Positions 45,226 to 54,379 of a stretch of DNA of 64,000 bases are shown piece by piece (position 1 is the stretch's first letter; each line of letters opens with the position of its first letter). The DNA is from Theionarchaea archaeon (GTDB lineage: Archaea > Methanobacteriota_B > Thermococci > Methanofastidiosales > SZ-28-30), in NCBI GenBank assembly GCA_018992685.1, contig JACVGT010000007.1:1-64000 (forward strand). The letters run 5' to 3'. The notes below the pieces were generated by a model. That model ran no database searches and was not told where the DNA came from. It saw only the letters and a program-made list of their open reading frames with translations. The translations under genes were made by a program, and so were the position numbers.

Positions 45226-46059
45226 TCATGAGGTAACCAGCGATCTCACTGTCTCCAGGTTTTGCCTGTGTCCTCTGGTTGCATCCACAGGGGTTTCCAG
45301 TATGAGAGGAAGGTCCCTAATAGCGGGATGGTTCACAAACACTCTGAATCCCTCTTCCCCTATCTCGCCCAGTCCGATGTGAGCATGTTCGTCTTTTCGG
45401 GAATTGAAAGGATACTTGGAATCATTCAGCTGTACGGCCCTGAGGTTGGAGATGCCGACAGTGCTGTCAACCTGGTTCATTGTTCTATCAAGTCCCTCTC
45501 TGGTTGTAATATCGTACCCTGCAGCAAATACGTGACAGGTATCCAGACAGATACCTGTTTCACAATTGATGAGATCTCTGAGGTGCTGCAGTTGCTGAAA
45601 GGTGTAACCCAGATCTGTTCCCTTTCCTGCAGTCGTCTCCAGCAGGATGATGACTTCCTCCATGTCAGGTTCGAGGTTGTTCAGGGAGGTGGCAATTTGC
45701 AGTAATCCCTTGTCTTCACCCTGCCCCAGATGAGATCCAGGATGAATTTTGATATATTCAATTCCCAGGGCTTTAGCTGCTGCAATTTCCTTCTCCATGG
45801 TCTCCATGGACTTCTTGTAGATATCCTCCTTGGGGGTGGCCAGATTCGTTAGATAGGACTCATGTATGAGAATAGGCCATATCTCCTTTTTCCTGTAGAT
45901 CTCTTTGAATCTGGCTGCCTCTTCATCATCTAGTTCTGGAAACCGCCAAGTACGAGGAGAATGAGTGAAGATTTGCCCGCACGTACCTCCAATTTCCCGA
46001 ATTTCATCAAATGCATGGGTTACCCCTCCTTGTATTGAGACGTGAGCTCCGATATTCAT
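45226..46059 (-). CDS. Endonuclease IV-family AP endonuclease
   Basis: The 277-residue TIM-barrel enzyme cuts DNA at abasic sites. Zinc-ligand motifs are visible (IHPGSHLG, LLETTAGKG, CLDTCHVFAAGYD, LNDSKYP, HAHIGLGEIG). An upstream ATG at 46083 exists; a TATA-like box near 46084-46092 is about 29 bp before the ATG at 46059, so that start is chosen. It is divergent from the deoC operon. Confidence 0.93.
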   Translation of the reverse strand: MNIGAHVSIQGGVTHAFDEIREIGGTCGQIFTHSPRTWRFPELDDEEAARFKEIYRKKEIWPILIHESYLTNLATPKEDIYKKSMETMEKEIAAAKALGIEYIKIHPGSHLGQGEDKGLLQIATSLNNLEPDMEEVIILLETTAGKGTDLGYTFQQLQHLRDLINCETGICLDTCHVFAAGYDITTREGLDRTMNQVDSTVGISNLRAVQLNDSKYPFNSRKDEHAHIGLGEIGEEGFRVFVNHPAIRDLPLILETPVDATRGHRQNLETVRSLVTS

Positions 46060-46173
46060 GTGTAAGAAAGGTTCGACACTCATAAATAAGTTCCCATGGC
46101 GACACGGTACGCTAGTATGGCGAAAGTCCACAGATTTTTAAACAAGGTCTTCCAAAGGAAAGAGAGGGATTTC

Positions 46174-46842
46174 ATGAAAATGTCCAAGAAGGACCTGGCA
46201 AAAGTGATAGATCACACGCTGCTGGCTTCTACGGCAACGCAGGAACAGATTACAGTACTCTGTGAGGAGGGAAAAGAACACGGATTTGCTTCTGTGTGCG
46301 TCAACAGTTGCTGGGTGTCTCTGTGCAAGAGTCTTCTCGAGAATTGTGAGGTAAAGGTATGCAGCGTTGTGGGGTTCCCCCTGGGCGCCATGGCTACCCC
46401 GGCCAAAGCATATGAAGCAGAAAGAGCGGTAAAGGATGGAGCCGATGAAATCGACATGGTTATGAATGTTGGGAAATTTCTATCTGGGACTCCTGGGGAT
46501 CTGATCTATGTCAAGAGTGATATCAAGGCTGTGGTAGAGGCTGCTTCAGGAAACCCTGTGAAAGTTATTCTGGAAACTGGCCACCTATCAGATGAGCAGG
46601 TGGCGATGGCATGCAGGATCGCACAGGAAGCAGGAGCTCATTTTGTTAAAACGTCTACGGGATTTGGGCCTCCATTTGAGATGAAACATGTCACTTTGAT
46701 GAGGAAAGCGGTGGGCGATACCATGGGTGTGAAGGCAGCAGGGGGCATAAAAACATATGAGAAGGCAGTGGAAGTCATTCAGGCTGGAGCAAGCAGGATC
46801 GGAGCCAGCGCAGGAGTGGCTATTGTGAAGGCTGCTCTGTAG
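46174..46842 (+). CDS. deoC: Deoxyribose-phosphate aldolase
   Basis: The 222-residue TIM-barrel enzyme splits 2-deoxyribose 5-phosphate into acetaldehyde and glyceraldehyde 3-phosphate by a Schiff base. Motifs: DHTLLASTAT, the Asp near DGADEIDMVMN, the catalytic Lys in FVKTSTGF, and VKAAGGIKT. The open frame starts earlier, but the ATG at 46174 has a GAGGG ribosome site. It is followed after 9 bp by a phosphohexomutase-family gene, and a nucleoside transporter lies downstream, so it probably degrades imported deoxynucleosides. Confidence 0.95.
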   Translation: MKMSKKDLAKVIDHTLLASTATQEQITVLCEEGKEHGFASVCVNSCWVSLCKSLLENCEVKVCSVVGFPLGAMATPAKAYEAERAVKDGADEIDMVMNVGKFLSGTPGDLIYVKSDIKAVVEAASGNPVKVILETGHLSDEQVAMACRIAQEAGAHFVKTSTGFGPPFEMKHVTLMRKAVGDTMGVKAAGGIKTYEKAVEVIQAGASRIGASAGVAIVKAAL

Positions 46843-46851
46843 GGTGGAGTC

Positions 46852-48237
46852 ATGAGAGGGCTTTTTGGGACCTCTGGGGTGCGTGGGCATACAACCAGTG
46901 AAATCACCCCACAACTGGCCATGGACATTGGAGGTGCAGTGGGTGCACTGATTGGAAGAGGAAAGAAGGCGTGCACAGGAAGAGATACGCGTTTCGGCTC
47001 ACACATGCTGGAGCTGGCCGCACGTTCTGGATTGATGTCCCAGGGAATTGATGTCACAGAATGTGGTGTGGTTCCCACTCCCGTCCTAGCTCACATGGTG
47101 AGAGAAGAAGCCGATTGCGGTATCATGATAACAGGGTCGCACCTCCCCCCAGACATGGTGGGAATTATACCCTTGTTGGAAGATGGGGCATATCTGCCTG
47201 ATCAACAGGCCAGACTTGTGGAGGAGAGCATTTTACACCGGACATTTCATAAAACCAGAGTTGGAAATATGGGACTTGGTGGGCTGTATGAGGTGGCAGA
47301 TTCTCTTTCCCGGTATAAAGAGAGACTCCTTTCTATGGTTGATGAAGATTCTATTGCTAAGAATGGATTTAAAGTGGCTGTTGACCCTGTAAATGGCACT
47401 GCCTGTGCGTTCCTGGCTGACATTCTAGGTTCCCTTGGATGTGAGGTTTCTGAAATAAATGGAGAACCTTCTGGAATTCCAGGCCGATCTCCTGAGCCCC
47501 GAGCCTCTACGCTCACCGATCTCTGTGCACTGGTAAAGGAGAGTTCATTTGACCTCGGTGTTGGATTGGATACAGATGCAGACCGTGTGGTCTTTGTCGA
47601 TGAAAAGGGAACCCCTGTATCAGAGGATGTCATGGGAGTGATTTTTGCAGACCATGTCTTTCATGAACAGAAGGGGATTCTTGTGACCCCAGTCAATTCG
47701 TCAGGTATTGTGGAATGGTTTGCCAGAACCAGAGATGTGAAGGTGGAATACTGCAAAATCGGGCAGCCTGCTACTGTGGAGGCTATAAGAAAGACTGGTG
47801 CAGCTTACAGCTATGAGGAATCAGGTAAATACTACTTTGCTGAAGAAGTGAACTGGTGTGACGGACTGCTGGCCACCCTGAAACTCCTGGAGATCCTTTC
47901 TCTCAATGATTCTACACTATCTCAGCTGGTGAATAGATACCCCCGGTTTTACCAGGTCAAACAGACTGTTGACCTTCTTCCGGAGAAGAAAGATGCAATC
48001 ATGTCTCTTATCGAGAACCGTGTGCAGCAGGTTTTGGGAGACAACCAATCACGGATCGTAGAGATTGACGGTTACAAACTGGTTTACCCTGATGATTCTT
48101 GGCTACTCTTGAGAGGGTCTGGTACGGAGCCAGTGCTCAGGATTTACTCTGACTCTCCAAACAGGAAAAGAGCTGAAACCCTGGTGAAGAGAGGAATAAC
48201 CCTTGTTAATAAAATCATGAACTCAAAGCTCGTCTGA
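46852..48237 (+). CDS. Phosphohexomutase family; likely phosphopentomutase
   Basis: The 461-residue alpha-D-phosphohexomutase has the phosphoserine loop ITGSHLPPDMVG, the metal loop DTDADR, the sugar loop EESGKYYF and the phosphate loop RGSGTEP. In archaea, members of this family act as phosphomannomutase, phosphoglucosamine mutase or phosphopentomutase. Position right after deoC suggests phosphopentomutase, converting deoxyribose 1-phosphate to the 5-phosphate that DeoC uses; this is inference from context. A phosphoglucosamine mutase is the main alternative. Confidence 0.85.
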   Translation: MRGLFGTSGVRGHTTSEITPQLAMDIGGAVGALIGRGKKACTGRDTRFGSHMLELAARSGLMSQGIDVTECGVVPTPVLAHMVREEADCGIMITGSHLPPDMVGIIPLLEDGAYLPDQQARLVEESILHRTFHKTRVGNMGLGGLYEVADSLSRYKERLLSMVDEDSIAKNGFKVAVDPVNGTACAFLADILGSLGCEVSEINGEPSGIPGRSPEPRASTLTDLCALVKESSFDLGVGLDTDADRVVFVDEKGTPVSEDVMGVIFADHVFHEQKGILVTPVNSSGIVEWFARTRDVKVEYCKIGQPATVEAIRKTGAAYSYEESGKYYFAEEVNWCDGLLATLKLLEILSLNDSTLSQLVNRYPRFYQVKQTVDLLPEKKDAIMSLIENRVQQVLGDNQSRIVEIDGYKLVYPDDSWLLLRGSGTEPVLRIYSDSPNRKRAETLVKRGITLVNKIMNSKLV

Positions 48238-48492
48238 TTCTTGCTATTGACTACGCAAGTCCTGTTAAGTACGACTTCGCTCCATGTCTCGCCACGAAAT
48301 GCCACAATACCCCTTCTTTCGGGATTCCCTGGGAATAGAAGTGGTCATTCCTTCTTGACCTTCTGCATTGCTGAAACGTCTCCCGTGGTGACTAGTTGTC
48401 TCAAGAACCATCTGGAAAGGAGCTATCAGCGTCTTGTCGTGTCCTGGAACTGAACGCCTCGTTCAACGCCCAGGCCTTTTTCTACTCCGATA
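48238..48492. other. Short gene-free stretch
   Basis: No gene or clear signal was seen between the phosphohexomutase and the small membrane protein. Confidence 0.3.
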
Positions 48493-48687
48493 TCATGGAT
48501 TTCTACACTTGTACTTCCTGTACAATCCGTATCCCACCAGAAGAGGAGCTCCCACAATGCAAACAGGGCATACTGCGCTTGCAGCCACTCCAGCTACCGC
48601 GACTGCGGTCAACCCCCCACCAGCTGCCAGATAGAGAGTTCCATCATCAGTAGGATCTTTCTTTTTTTCGAGCGATTCAGCTTCCAT
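48493..48687 (-). CDS. Small membrane protein, 64 residues
   Basis: The peptide has a charged N-terminus (residues 1-16), one Ala/Gly/Val-rich membrane helix or hairpin (residues 18-53) containing CPVC, and a basic tail (YRKYKCRNP). It is typical of tiny archaeal membrane proteins of unknown role. A TATA-like box (ATACTTAAAAACC, about 48705-48717) is centred about 25 bp before the ATG, supporting expression as a leaderless mRNA. No ribosome site is present, as expected. Confidence 0.6.
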   Translation of the reverse strand: MEAESLEKKKDPTDDGTLYLAAGGGLTAVAVAGVAASAVCPVCIVGAPLLVGYGLYRKYKCRNP

Positions 48688-48904
48688 CTTTGTCTTTTTT
48701 TAAGCTGGTTTTTAAGTATTTCCCGAGAACGTCTGGAATAAACGAAAATTAGATATAGTCTCATATAATCTTTATAATATGTCTATAAGGGCAGATACTC
48801 TGAGTCGGCAGAGGCGACCAAGAGGGCTACAGGGTTTGTCGCAGGACAGGCCTTATCACACCCGCTACCTAATCCACATTTTCAACGAGAAGAACAAAAC
48901 GGAT

Positions 48905-49825
48905 CTATTTCTTTCCCTTCTCGTAGTGTTTCCCAAGAGCTGCCGGTGGTACAGCTCTCTTCACTGCTCCAGCCAAGACCAGAATAGTCAGAACATAGGG
49001 AATCATCTGAATGAACTGATTGGCAGCCACTGTCCCCTGCAATTTCATTTGCAGAGCATCAGTAAAACTGAAGAGAAGACTTGCTCCAAAGGCTCCTGCA
49101 GGGTTCCATTTGCCAAAGATGTTCGCCGCCAGAGCGATGAATCCTCTCCCTGCAGACATGTTTTGGCTGAACAGGTTCAACCATCCCAGGGACAGGTAGG
49201 CACCCCCCAACCCCGATAGCATGCCGCTGGCTGTTACAGATAAATACTGAATCCGGTGCACGTTGATTCCCACGGTATCTGCAGCCTCTGGGTGCTCACC
49301 TACTGCCCTAATTCTCAATCCCAGAGGAGTCCTAAACATGATGACCCAGGCAGCAACAACAATCACAATCATGATGTATACCAGAGGGTTTTGCTGGTCA
49401 AAGATATCCTTGAGGTAGGGAATGTCTCTGATCAGTGGGATGGACAAGGGCTTCAATCCGGAAACAGGGTCTGACGCTCCCCTATTTCCCCAGATGATCT
49501 GGAGCAACAGCGTGGTAAGCCCAAGAGAAAGAATATTCACTCCCACTCCACTGACGACCTGATTTGCTTTGAACTGGATACATAGTACCGCATGCAGCAA
49601 TCCAAAGGCCCCGCCTGCCAGGACTGCGCACAGCACACCGATCCAGGGATTTCCCAGAAAATGTGTGCCCACTACACCAGCAAAAGCACCCATCAGGATC
49701 ATGCCTTCCAGTCCGATATTAATGATACCACTGCGTTCTGAGTACGCGCCCCCGATGGAGGCCAGGGCAATAGGGGGAGATATCCTTAAGGTTGCACCCA
49801 GCAGTATGGCAATACTAGAAAGCAT
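48905..49825 (-). CDS. Nucleoside-type ABC transporter permease, second subunit
   Basis: The 306-residue protein has about eight membrane helices and the signatures of the BmpA-linked permeases (SGIINIGLEGMILMGAFAG, FRTPLGLRIRAVGEHPEAADT). It forms the membrane channel with the permease just upstream. The frame is open from a TTG at 49885, but the ATG at 49825 overlaps the previous gene by 11 bp with a ribosome site (AAGGAGG) in front. It is the last gene of the transporter operon. Confidence 0.92.
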   Translation of the reverse strand: MLSSIAILLGATLRISPPIALASIGGAYSERSGIINIGLEGMILMGAFAGVVGTHFLGNPWIGVLCAVLAGGAFGLLHAVLCIQFKANQVVSGVGVNILSLGLTTLLLQIIWGNRGASDPVSGLKPLSIPLIRDIPYLKDIFDQQNPLVYIMIVIVVAAWVIMFRTPLGLRIRAVGEHPEAADTVGINVHRIQYLSVTASGMLSGLGGAYLSLGWLNLFSQNMSAGRGFIALAANIFGKWNPAGAFGASLLFSFTDALQMKLQGTVAANQFIQMIPYVLTILVLAGAVKRAVPPAALGKHYEKGKK

Positions 49826-50894
49826 TGGCAATCCCTCCTTTCCTGATTTTCTTGAAGATTCTGAACATTTCAGGAGCTGCCACAAACAGTATCACGATAC
49901 CCTGGATCACCACCACCAGATCTGTGGGGACATTGGTCATCTGTTTCATGACCATCCCTCCGTTCCGCAGAGCACCAAACAGCAAAGCACCCAGTACTAC
50001 TCCCACAGGATGGTTTCTCCCCAGAACAGCAACAGCGATCCCGTCAAATCCGTACCCCGGGGAGAATCCGAAAATAAACCGTTTGTGCAGTCCCAGTACC
50101 TCGCCTGATCCACCCAGTCCTGCCAGCATTCCTGATATGAACATCGATATGATAATGCTTTTCTGGACACTTATCCCCCCGTATTCTGCAGCTGTGGGGT
50201 TGAGTCCTACTGCTCTGATTTCGTATCCCAGGGTAGTCCTATACAGAATATAGTACGTGACACCGACGCAAATGAGAGCCACGATTATGGCTGCTGATAA
50301 CTGGGTGGAGGGTACCAACCGTGGAAGCTGGGCTGATGGTGTAACAACATCAGTCTGAGCAATCCATCCTTCAGCCTTCAAAGGATAGTTGGCCAGATAG
50401 TTGCACAGGAGCACACCGATGTAATTCATCATAATGGTGGTAATCACTTCATGGGCACCCACCCTGGCTTTCAACACACTGGGCACCAGAGACCATGCAC
50501 CACCTGCAAGGGCCCCGGCTCCCAGGGCCAAAGGAATGTGAAAGAACCAGGGAAGCCAGGCAAAGTTGATCCCTACCACGGCAGCAGTAATGGCCCCAAC
50601 GTACAGTTGTCCCTCACCACCAATGTTGAATAACCCACATCGAAAGGCGAAGGCCACGGTCAGCCCTGTAAAGATGAGGGGTGTTGCCCTTGTGAGGGTC
50701 TGGGCAAAATCATACGTACTGCCGAATGCACCTTCGTACAGTGCCTTGTATGCCTCAAGAGGCGATGAGCCTGCAAGATATACAATCACTGCTCCCACCA
50801 AAAGGGCAGCAATAACAGCAATGATTGAGATAAAAATGTCCATCAGACTTTCTTTTTGAATAACCTGAGTTATTTTTATTAATCGTGGATTCAT
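49815..50894 (-). CDS. Nucleoside-type ABC transporter permease, first subunit
   Basis: The 359-residue membrane protein has eight or nine helices, with the family motifs GGEGQLYVGAITAAVVGI and YEIRAVGLNPTAAEYGGIS. It pairs with the second permease. The ATG at 50894 overlaps the ATPase stop (ATGA) and has a CAGGTGG ribosome site. This supports cotranscription and coupled translation. Confidence 0.92.
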   Translation of the reverse strand: MNPRLIKITQVIQKESLMDIFISIIAVIAALLVGAVIVYLAGSSPLEAYKALYEGAFGSTYDFAQTLTRATPLIFTGLTVAFAFRCGLFNIGGEGQLYVGAITAAVVGINFAWLPWFFHIPLALGAGALAGGAWSLVPSVLKARVGAHEVITTIMMNYIGVLLCNYLANYPLKAEGWIAQTDVVTPSAQLPRLVPSTQLSAAIIVALICVGVTYYILYRTTLGYEIRAVGLNPTAAEYGGISVQKSIIISMFISGMLAGLGGSGEVLGLHKRFIFGFSPGYGFDGIAVAVLGRNHPVGVVLGALLFGALRNGGMVMKQMTNVPTDLVVVIQGIVILFVAAPEMFRIFKKIRKGGIANAF

Positions 50895-52411
50895 GCGTGT
50901 CCACCTGCCATCAATAATCCCAGTTCTTCTTCAGTGGTCTTCTGAGGATCTCGCTCTCCCACAATTTTCCCTTCGTAGATGACAGCGATCCTGTCAGAGA
51001 GACAGCGAACCTCATCTAAATCTGCAGAAATGAGAAGTATGGCCTTGTCCTTTTTCCTCATGCTGAGAAGGGTTTCATGGATGAACTCGATTGCGCCCAC
51101 GTCGAGACCTCTGGTAGGCTGTGAAGCGATAATAATCTCGGGCTCTCTTCCCAGTTCTCTGGCCACAATCACTTTCTGCTGGTTTCCACCTGACAGATAT
51201 TTGACCTCACTGTGTACCCCAGTTCCTCTAATGTCAAAGGTCTCCACCAGCTCGGACGCATATGAATCCACCTTATCATATTCCATTCTGAACCCGCGGG
51301 AAAAAGGAGCCTTAAAGTGGGATCCCAGTATCAGATTCTCGGATAGAGAGAAATCCTGGATGAGCCCTCTCTTCTGGCGATCTTCAGGGATGTGGGATAC
51401 TCCTGCGTTGATGAAGTCCCTCGGGGAGGAATGTGTTAGATCTTCCCCGTTTACAAGAATCTTCCCCCCGCTTGGGCTTCGCAGTCCCGTTGCCGTTTCT
51501 GCCAGTTCCAACTGGCCATTGCCTTCAACTCCCGCAATGCCAAGAATCTCACCTTTCCGCAGTTCCAATGTTATCCCCTGTAGGGCTTTCACTCCTCTCT
51601 CATTGTATGCTTCCAGGTTCTGCATCTGCATCACAGCCCCCTTTGGGGGGTGAGGAGGTTTTTCCACTACCAGGCAGACTTCTCTGCCCACCATCATTCT
51701 TGCCAGACTGGCAACATCTGTTTCCCCGGTGTGAACTGTTCCCACCAGTTGTCCTTTTCTCAGCACGGTGATGCGGTCACAGGTCGCCATGGGTTCCTTC
51801 AGTTTGTGGGTGATGAAAATGATAGTCTTTCCTTCTTCTTTTAACGATTTCATAACTTTGAACAGTTCTTCCCCTTCTTGTGGGGTCAAGACTGCTGTTG
51901 GTTCATCCAGAATGAGAATTTCAGCTCCCCGGTACAATGCTTTCAGAATCTCTACTCGCTGTTCAATGCCTACTGATATATCCTGGATCTTGGCTCTGGG
52001 GTCTACAGCAAGACCATACCGTTTTGAGATTTCTTCAACATCTCGTGCTGCCTTTTCTCTGTCCATGAGGAAATGAGTCTCCGGCTCAACACCCAGGACA
52101 ACGTTCTCAGCCACAGTGAAGGGAGGCACTAACATGAAGTGCTGGTGGATCATGCCAATACCCAGTGAGATCGCATCATTGGGATTTGTTATCGCAGTGG
52201 GCTTACCATTAACAGAAATTTCACCAGAATCAGGCTGGTATAGCCCATACAAGACGTTCATTAACGTGGTCTTTCCCGCACCGTTTTCTCCAAGAAGAGC
52301 ATGAATTTCTCCTTTTCTAACTGAAAAAGTAATATCGTCATTCGCCAGAACACCAGGGAAGCGCTTGGTTATGTGTTGCATCTCCACAGCATTGATGGGT
52401 TCTGCATTCAT
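50891..52411 (-). CDS. Nucleoside-type ABC transporter ATPase
   Basis: The 506-residue protein has two fused ABC domains, as in sugar/nucleoside (RbsA, YufO-like) ATPases. The first has GENGAGKTT and LDEPTAVLTP; the second has a degenerate Walker A (GVEGNGQ) and LSGGNQQK. It energises the uptake of nucleosides captured by BmpA. The ATG at 52411 is about 26 bp from a TATA-like box (CTTTTTAAG, about 52432-52442), showing that the transporter has its own promoter separate from the peptide-maturation genes upstream. Confidence 0.93.
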   Translation of the reverse strand: MNAEPINAVEMQHITKRFPGVLANDDITFSVRKGEIHALLGENGAGKTTLMNVLYGLYQPDSGEISVNGKPTAITNPNDAISLGIGMIHQHFMLVPPFTVAENVVLGVEPETHFLMDREKAARDVEEISKRYGLAVDPRAKIQDISVGIEQRVEILKALYRGAEILILDEPTAVLTPQEGEELFKVMKSLKEEGKTIIFITHKLKEPMATCDRITVLRKGQLVGTVHTGETDVASLARMMVGREVCLVVEKPPHPPKGAVMQMQNLEAYNERGVKALQGITLELRKGEILGIAGVEGNGQLELAETATGLRSPSGGKILVNGEDLTHSSPRDFINAGVSHIPEDRQKRGLIQDFSLSENLILGSHFKAPFSRGFRMEYDKVDSYASELVETFDIRGTGVHSEVKYLSGGNQQKVIVARELGREPEIIIASQPTRGLDVGAIEFIHETLLSMRKKDKAILLISADLDEVRCLSDRIAVIYEGKIVGERDPQKTTEEELGLLMAGGHA

Positions 52412-52431
52412 TGCCATCATAAGCGTATTTC

Positions 52432-52442
52432 CCTTAAAAAGG
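52432..52442 (-). promoter_or_regulatory. TATA box of the transporter ATPase operon
   Basis: CCTTTTTAAGG on the minus strand is centred about 26 bp before the ATG at 52411, giving the ATPase-permease genes an independent start. Confidence 0.5.
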
Positions 52443-52534
52443 CTACCGGTTGCATCTCTGGTGGCAGTATTTGATGGGCGAATTCTCACGATAACAGCTT
52501 AGGCAGTTCCTGCAAAATCAGACACCTCGCCCCT

Positions 52535-54379
52535 CTACTTCCTCATGGCTGTCTTTCTTTCATGATTTTCGGTTCTAGCCTCTGCCCCTGGCACTCTTTT
52601 GTCTGCTCTCAGCACTGAGATGATGTTCTCGAGAGACTGGTCATAGTACAATACGCCCCTTTCTCTGAGAATCTCCAGTATGTGCAAAAGCTCTTTCTCC
52701 TCCAGATGGGAAAAGTGTTGCTGTACCTGGGTGAATGACGTTATGCTGTCACAGAAAACTAGAAGGTCGGTCTCGTCTCTGCTAAAGGTACAGGAAAGAG
52801 ACCTTGATCCTTTTTCCTTAAAGGCAGAACAATCGGGATATTCTGTCCACTGATAATCGCTTCCAGCCCGGGAATAAAACTGCAGAAGTCTTTGAAAGGT
52901 GTTCCACAAAAGGTAGTGGCGAATTCTCCCTGCAAAGAATCCAAAGAATTCAAATCGTTCCCCCTCTGGCAGCTGCAAGACAGATGCGATTTCTGCCCAC
53001 ATGGGGTCTTTGTTGTAGGCATCCCTTTCATGTTCTGACATCTCATTGTAATATGGTGATCCCTTGTACAGTGTGAAGTACTTGGGGACAATGGAATACT
53101 TCCTCAGGAAGAATCTCAGAAATCTCAAGTTCACACAACTCTCCAGGACGTCTTCCTCAGTTTCAGGTGGCGTCTCTGCTACAAAATTCCCTTTGATCTC
53201 GAGGTTGTGTTGATCCCCGAGCTTGAGAGCCTGTATATTGTGGGCAAAAGAGTGTCTCTTTTCCATTTTCTTCAAGAGAGCATCAGTCATTGCTTCAAAT
53301 CCGATCTGCACGATTTCAAAACAAACCTTTTTCATGGCACGTGCTGTATCGGGGTTGATGAAGATTGGAGATGCTTCTGCAAAAAGGCGGTAGGGACGTC
53401 CTCTTCTTTCAGAACTTTCCACAATCAGGGCAAGCAGATGGTGGAATCGCTTCTTGTTACCGGGGAGTTCAGTATCTACAAATACGAATGTGTCACCACC
53501 GTGTCTCTTGGACTGGAATTCCAGTTCTTCGACAATGTTCTCAGGAGATCGAGCCCGATATGAGAATTCCTCATTCAGAACGCAAAATTTGCACCTGTTC
53601 CAGGGGCAGGAGCGCGACCCCCAAATGGGGATGATGACCCGCATGTCTTCATGAATGTGGGTTTTCAGTGCCGCAAAATAGTCTGTGTGGTCTGCAAATG
53701 GGTATGAATCCAGATCACAGCTTTCAGAATGCTTGTTTGTTGAGATGATGGCGGCACCATCCCGGTACACCAGATGAGGGATCTCGGTGAACGTTCCCTC
53801 TCGTATCCCCTGAATCAGATGAACCAAAGGGTATTCTCCCTCCCCCCATACAGCGTAGTCAGCCAGCTCAAATACCTTCATAAAGGCGTGAGCCTGTTCA
53901 TCATTGCGAATCCCTCCAATGACGATCTGTATTTCGGGGTTTAATTCTTTCAGTCGCCTCATTACATAAGAGCTCAGAAGCCACTGGTAGGTCTTTAGAG
54001 TAAATCCCGCCAGAGGTTCTTTGTAGAGGCCATTTTGGTATATGTAGTCATCGATTTTTGTTCGAAGTGTGTCTACAAAGGGAGGTATTTTCCCCTGATC
54101 AAAAAAGGGTGAAAAATACTGGTCGAGAACAGTCGTCTCGTGATGGGCACCTGAGAGATGTCTCACTGTATACAGAACGGGAGTATTAAGAGAGGACAAG
54201 GATGAAAACACAGGATAGTCCCCAATGTGATCCTGGAGTTCTGACAGCTCCTCAGCAAGTATTAGATTCCAGTAGATATTTGTCACAGAGATTCCCCTTG
54301 ATTGCAGGAACCCTTTCAGATATCCCAAAGCAGGATTGGGAATATCGTAACTGTAGGGGGGCAAACAGTTTAGTATCAT
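52535..54379 (-). CDS. Radical-SAM protein resembling RiPP C-methyltransferases (B12-binding type)
   Basis: The 614-residue protein has an N-terminal cobalamin-binding-like region (LGYLKGFLQSRGISV at the start; IVIGGIRNDEQ and VWGEGEYPLVHLI at 150-190) and a radical-SAM domain with the cluster Cys at residues 258, 263 and 266 (CX4CX2C, not the classical CX3CX2C). The surrounding sequence SCPWNRCKFCVLN resembles RiPP maturation radical-SAM protein 1 (TIGR03975), whose members methylate unactivated carbons of peptides. The start ATG overlaps the preceding stop and follows GGAGG. It would modify the peptide encoded at 57108-57215. Its exact reaction is inference. Confidence 0.8.
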   Translation of the reverse strand: MILNCLPPYSYDIPNPALGYLKGFLQSRGISVTNIYWNLILAEELSELQDHIGDYPVFSSLSSLNTPVLYTVRHLSGAHHETTVLDQYFSPFFDQGKIPPFVDTLRTKIDDYIYQNGLYKEPLAGFTLKTYQWLLSSYVMRRLKELNPEIQIVIGGIRNDEQAHAFMKVFELADYAVWGEGEYPLVHLIQGIREGTFTEIPHLVYRDGAAIISTNKHSESCDLDSYPFADHTDYFAALKTHIHEDMRVIIPIWGSRSCPWNRCKFCVLNEEFSYRARSPENIVEELEFQSKRHGGDTFVFVDTELPGNKKRFHHLLALIVESSERRGRPYRLFAEASPIFINPDTARAMKKVCFEIVQIGFEAMTDALLKKMEKRHSFAHNIQALKLGDQHNLEIKGNFVAETPPETEEDVLESCVNLRFLRFFLRKYSIVPKYFTLYKGSPYYNEMSEHERDAYNKDPMWAEIASVLQLPEGERFEFFGFFAGRIRHYLLWNTFQRLLQFYSRAGSDYQWTEYPDCSAFKEKGSRSLSCTFSRDETDLLVFCDSITSFTQVQQHFSHLEEKELLHILEILRERGVLYYDQSLENIISVLRADKRVPGAEARTENHERKTAMRK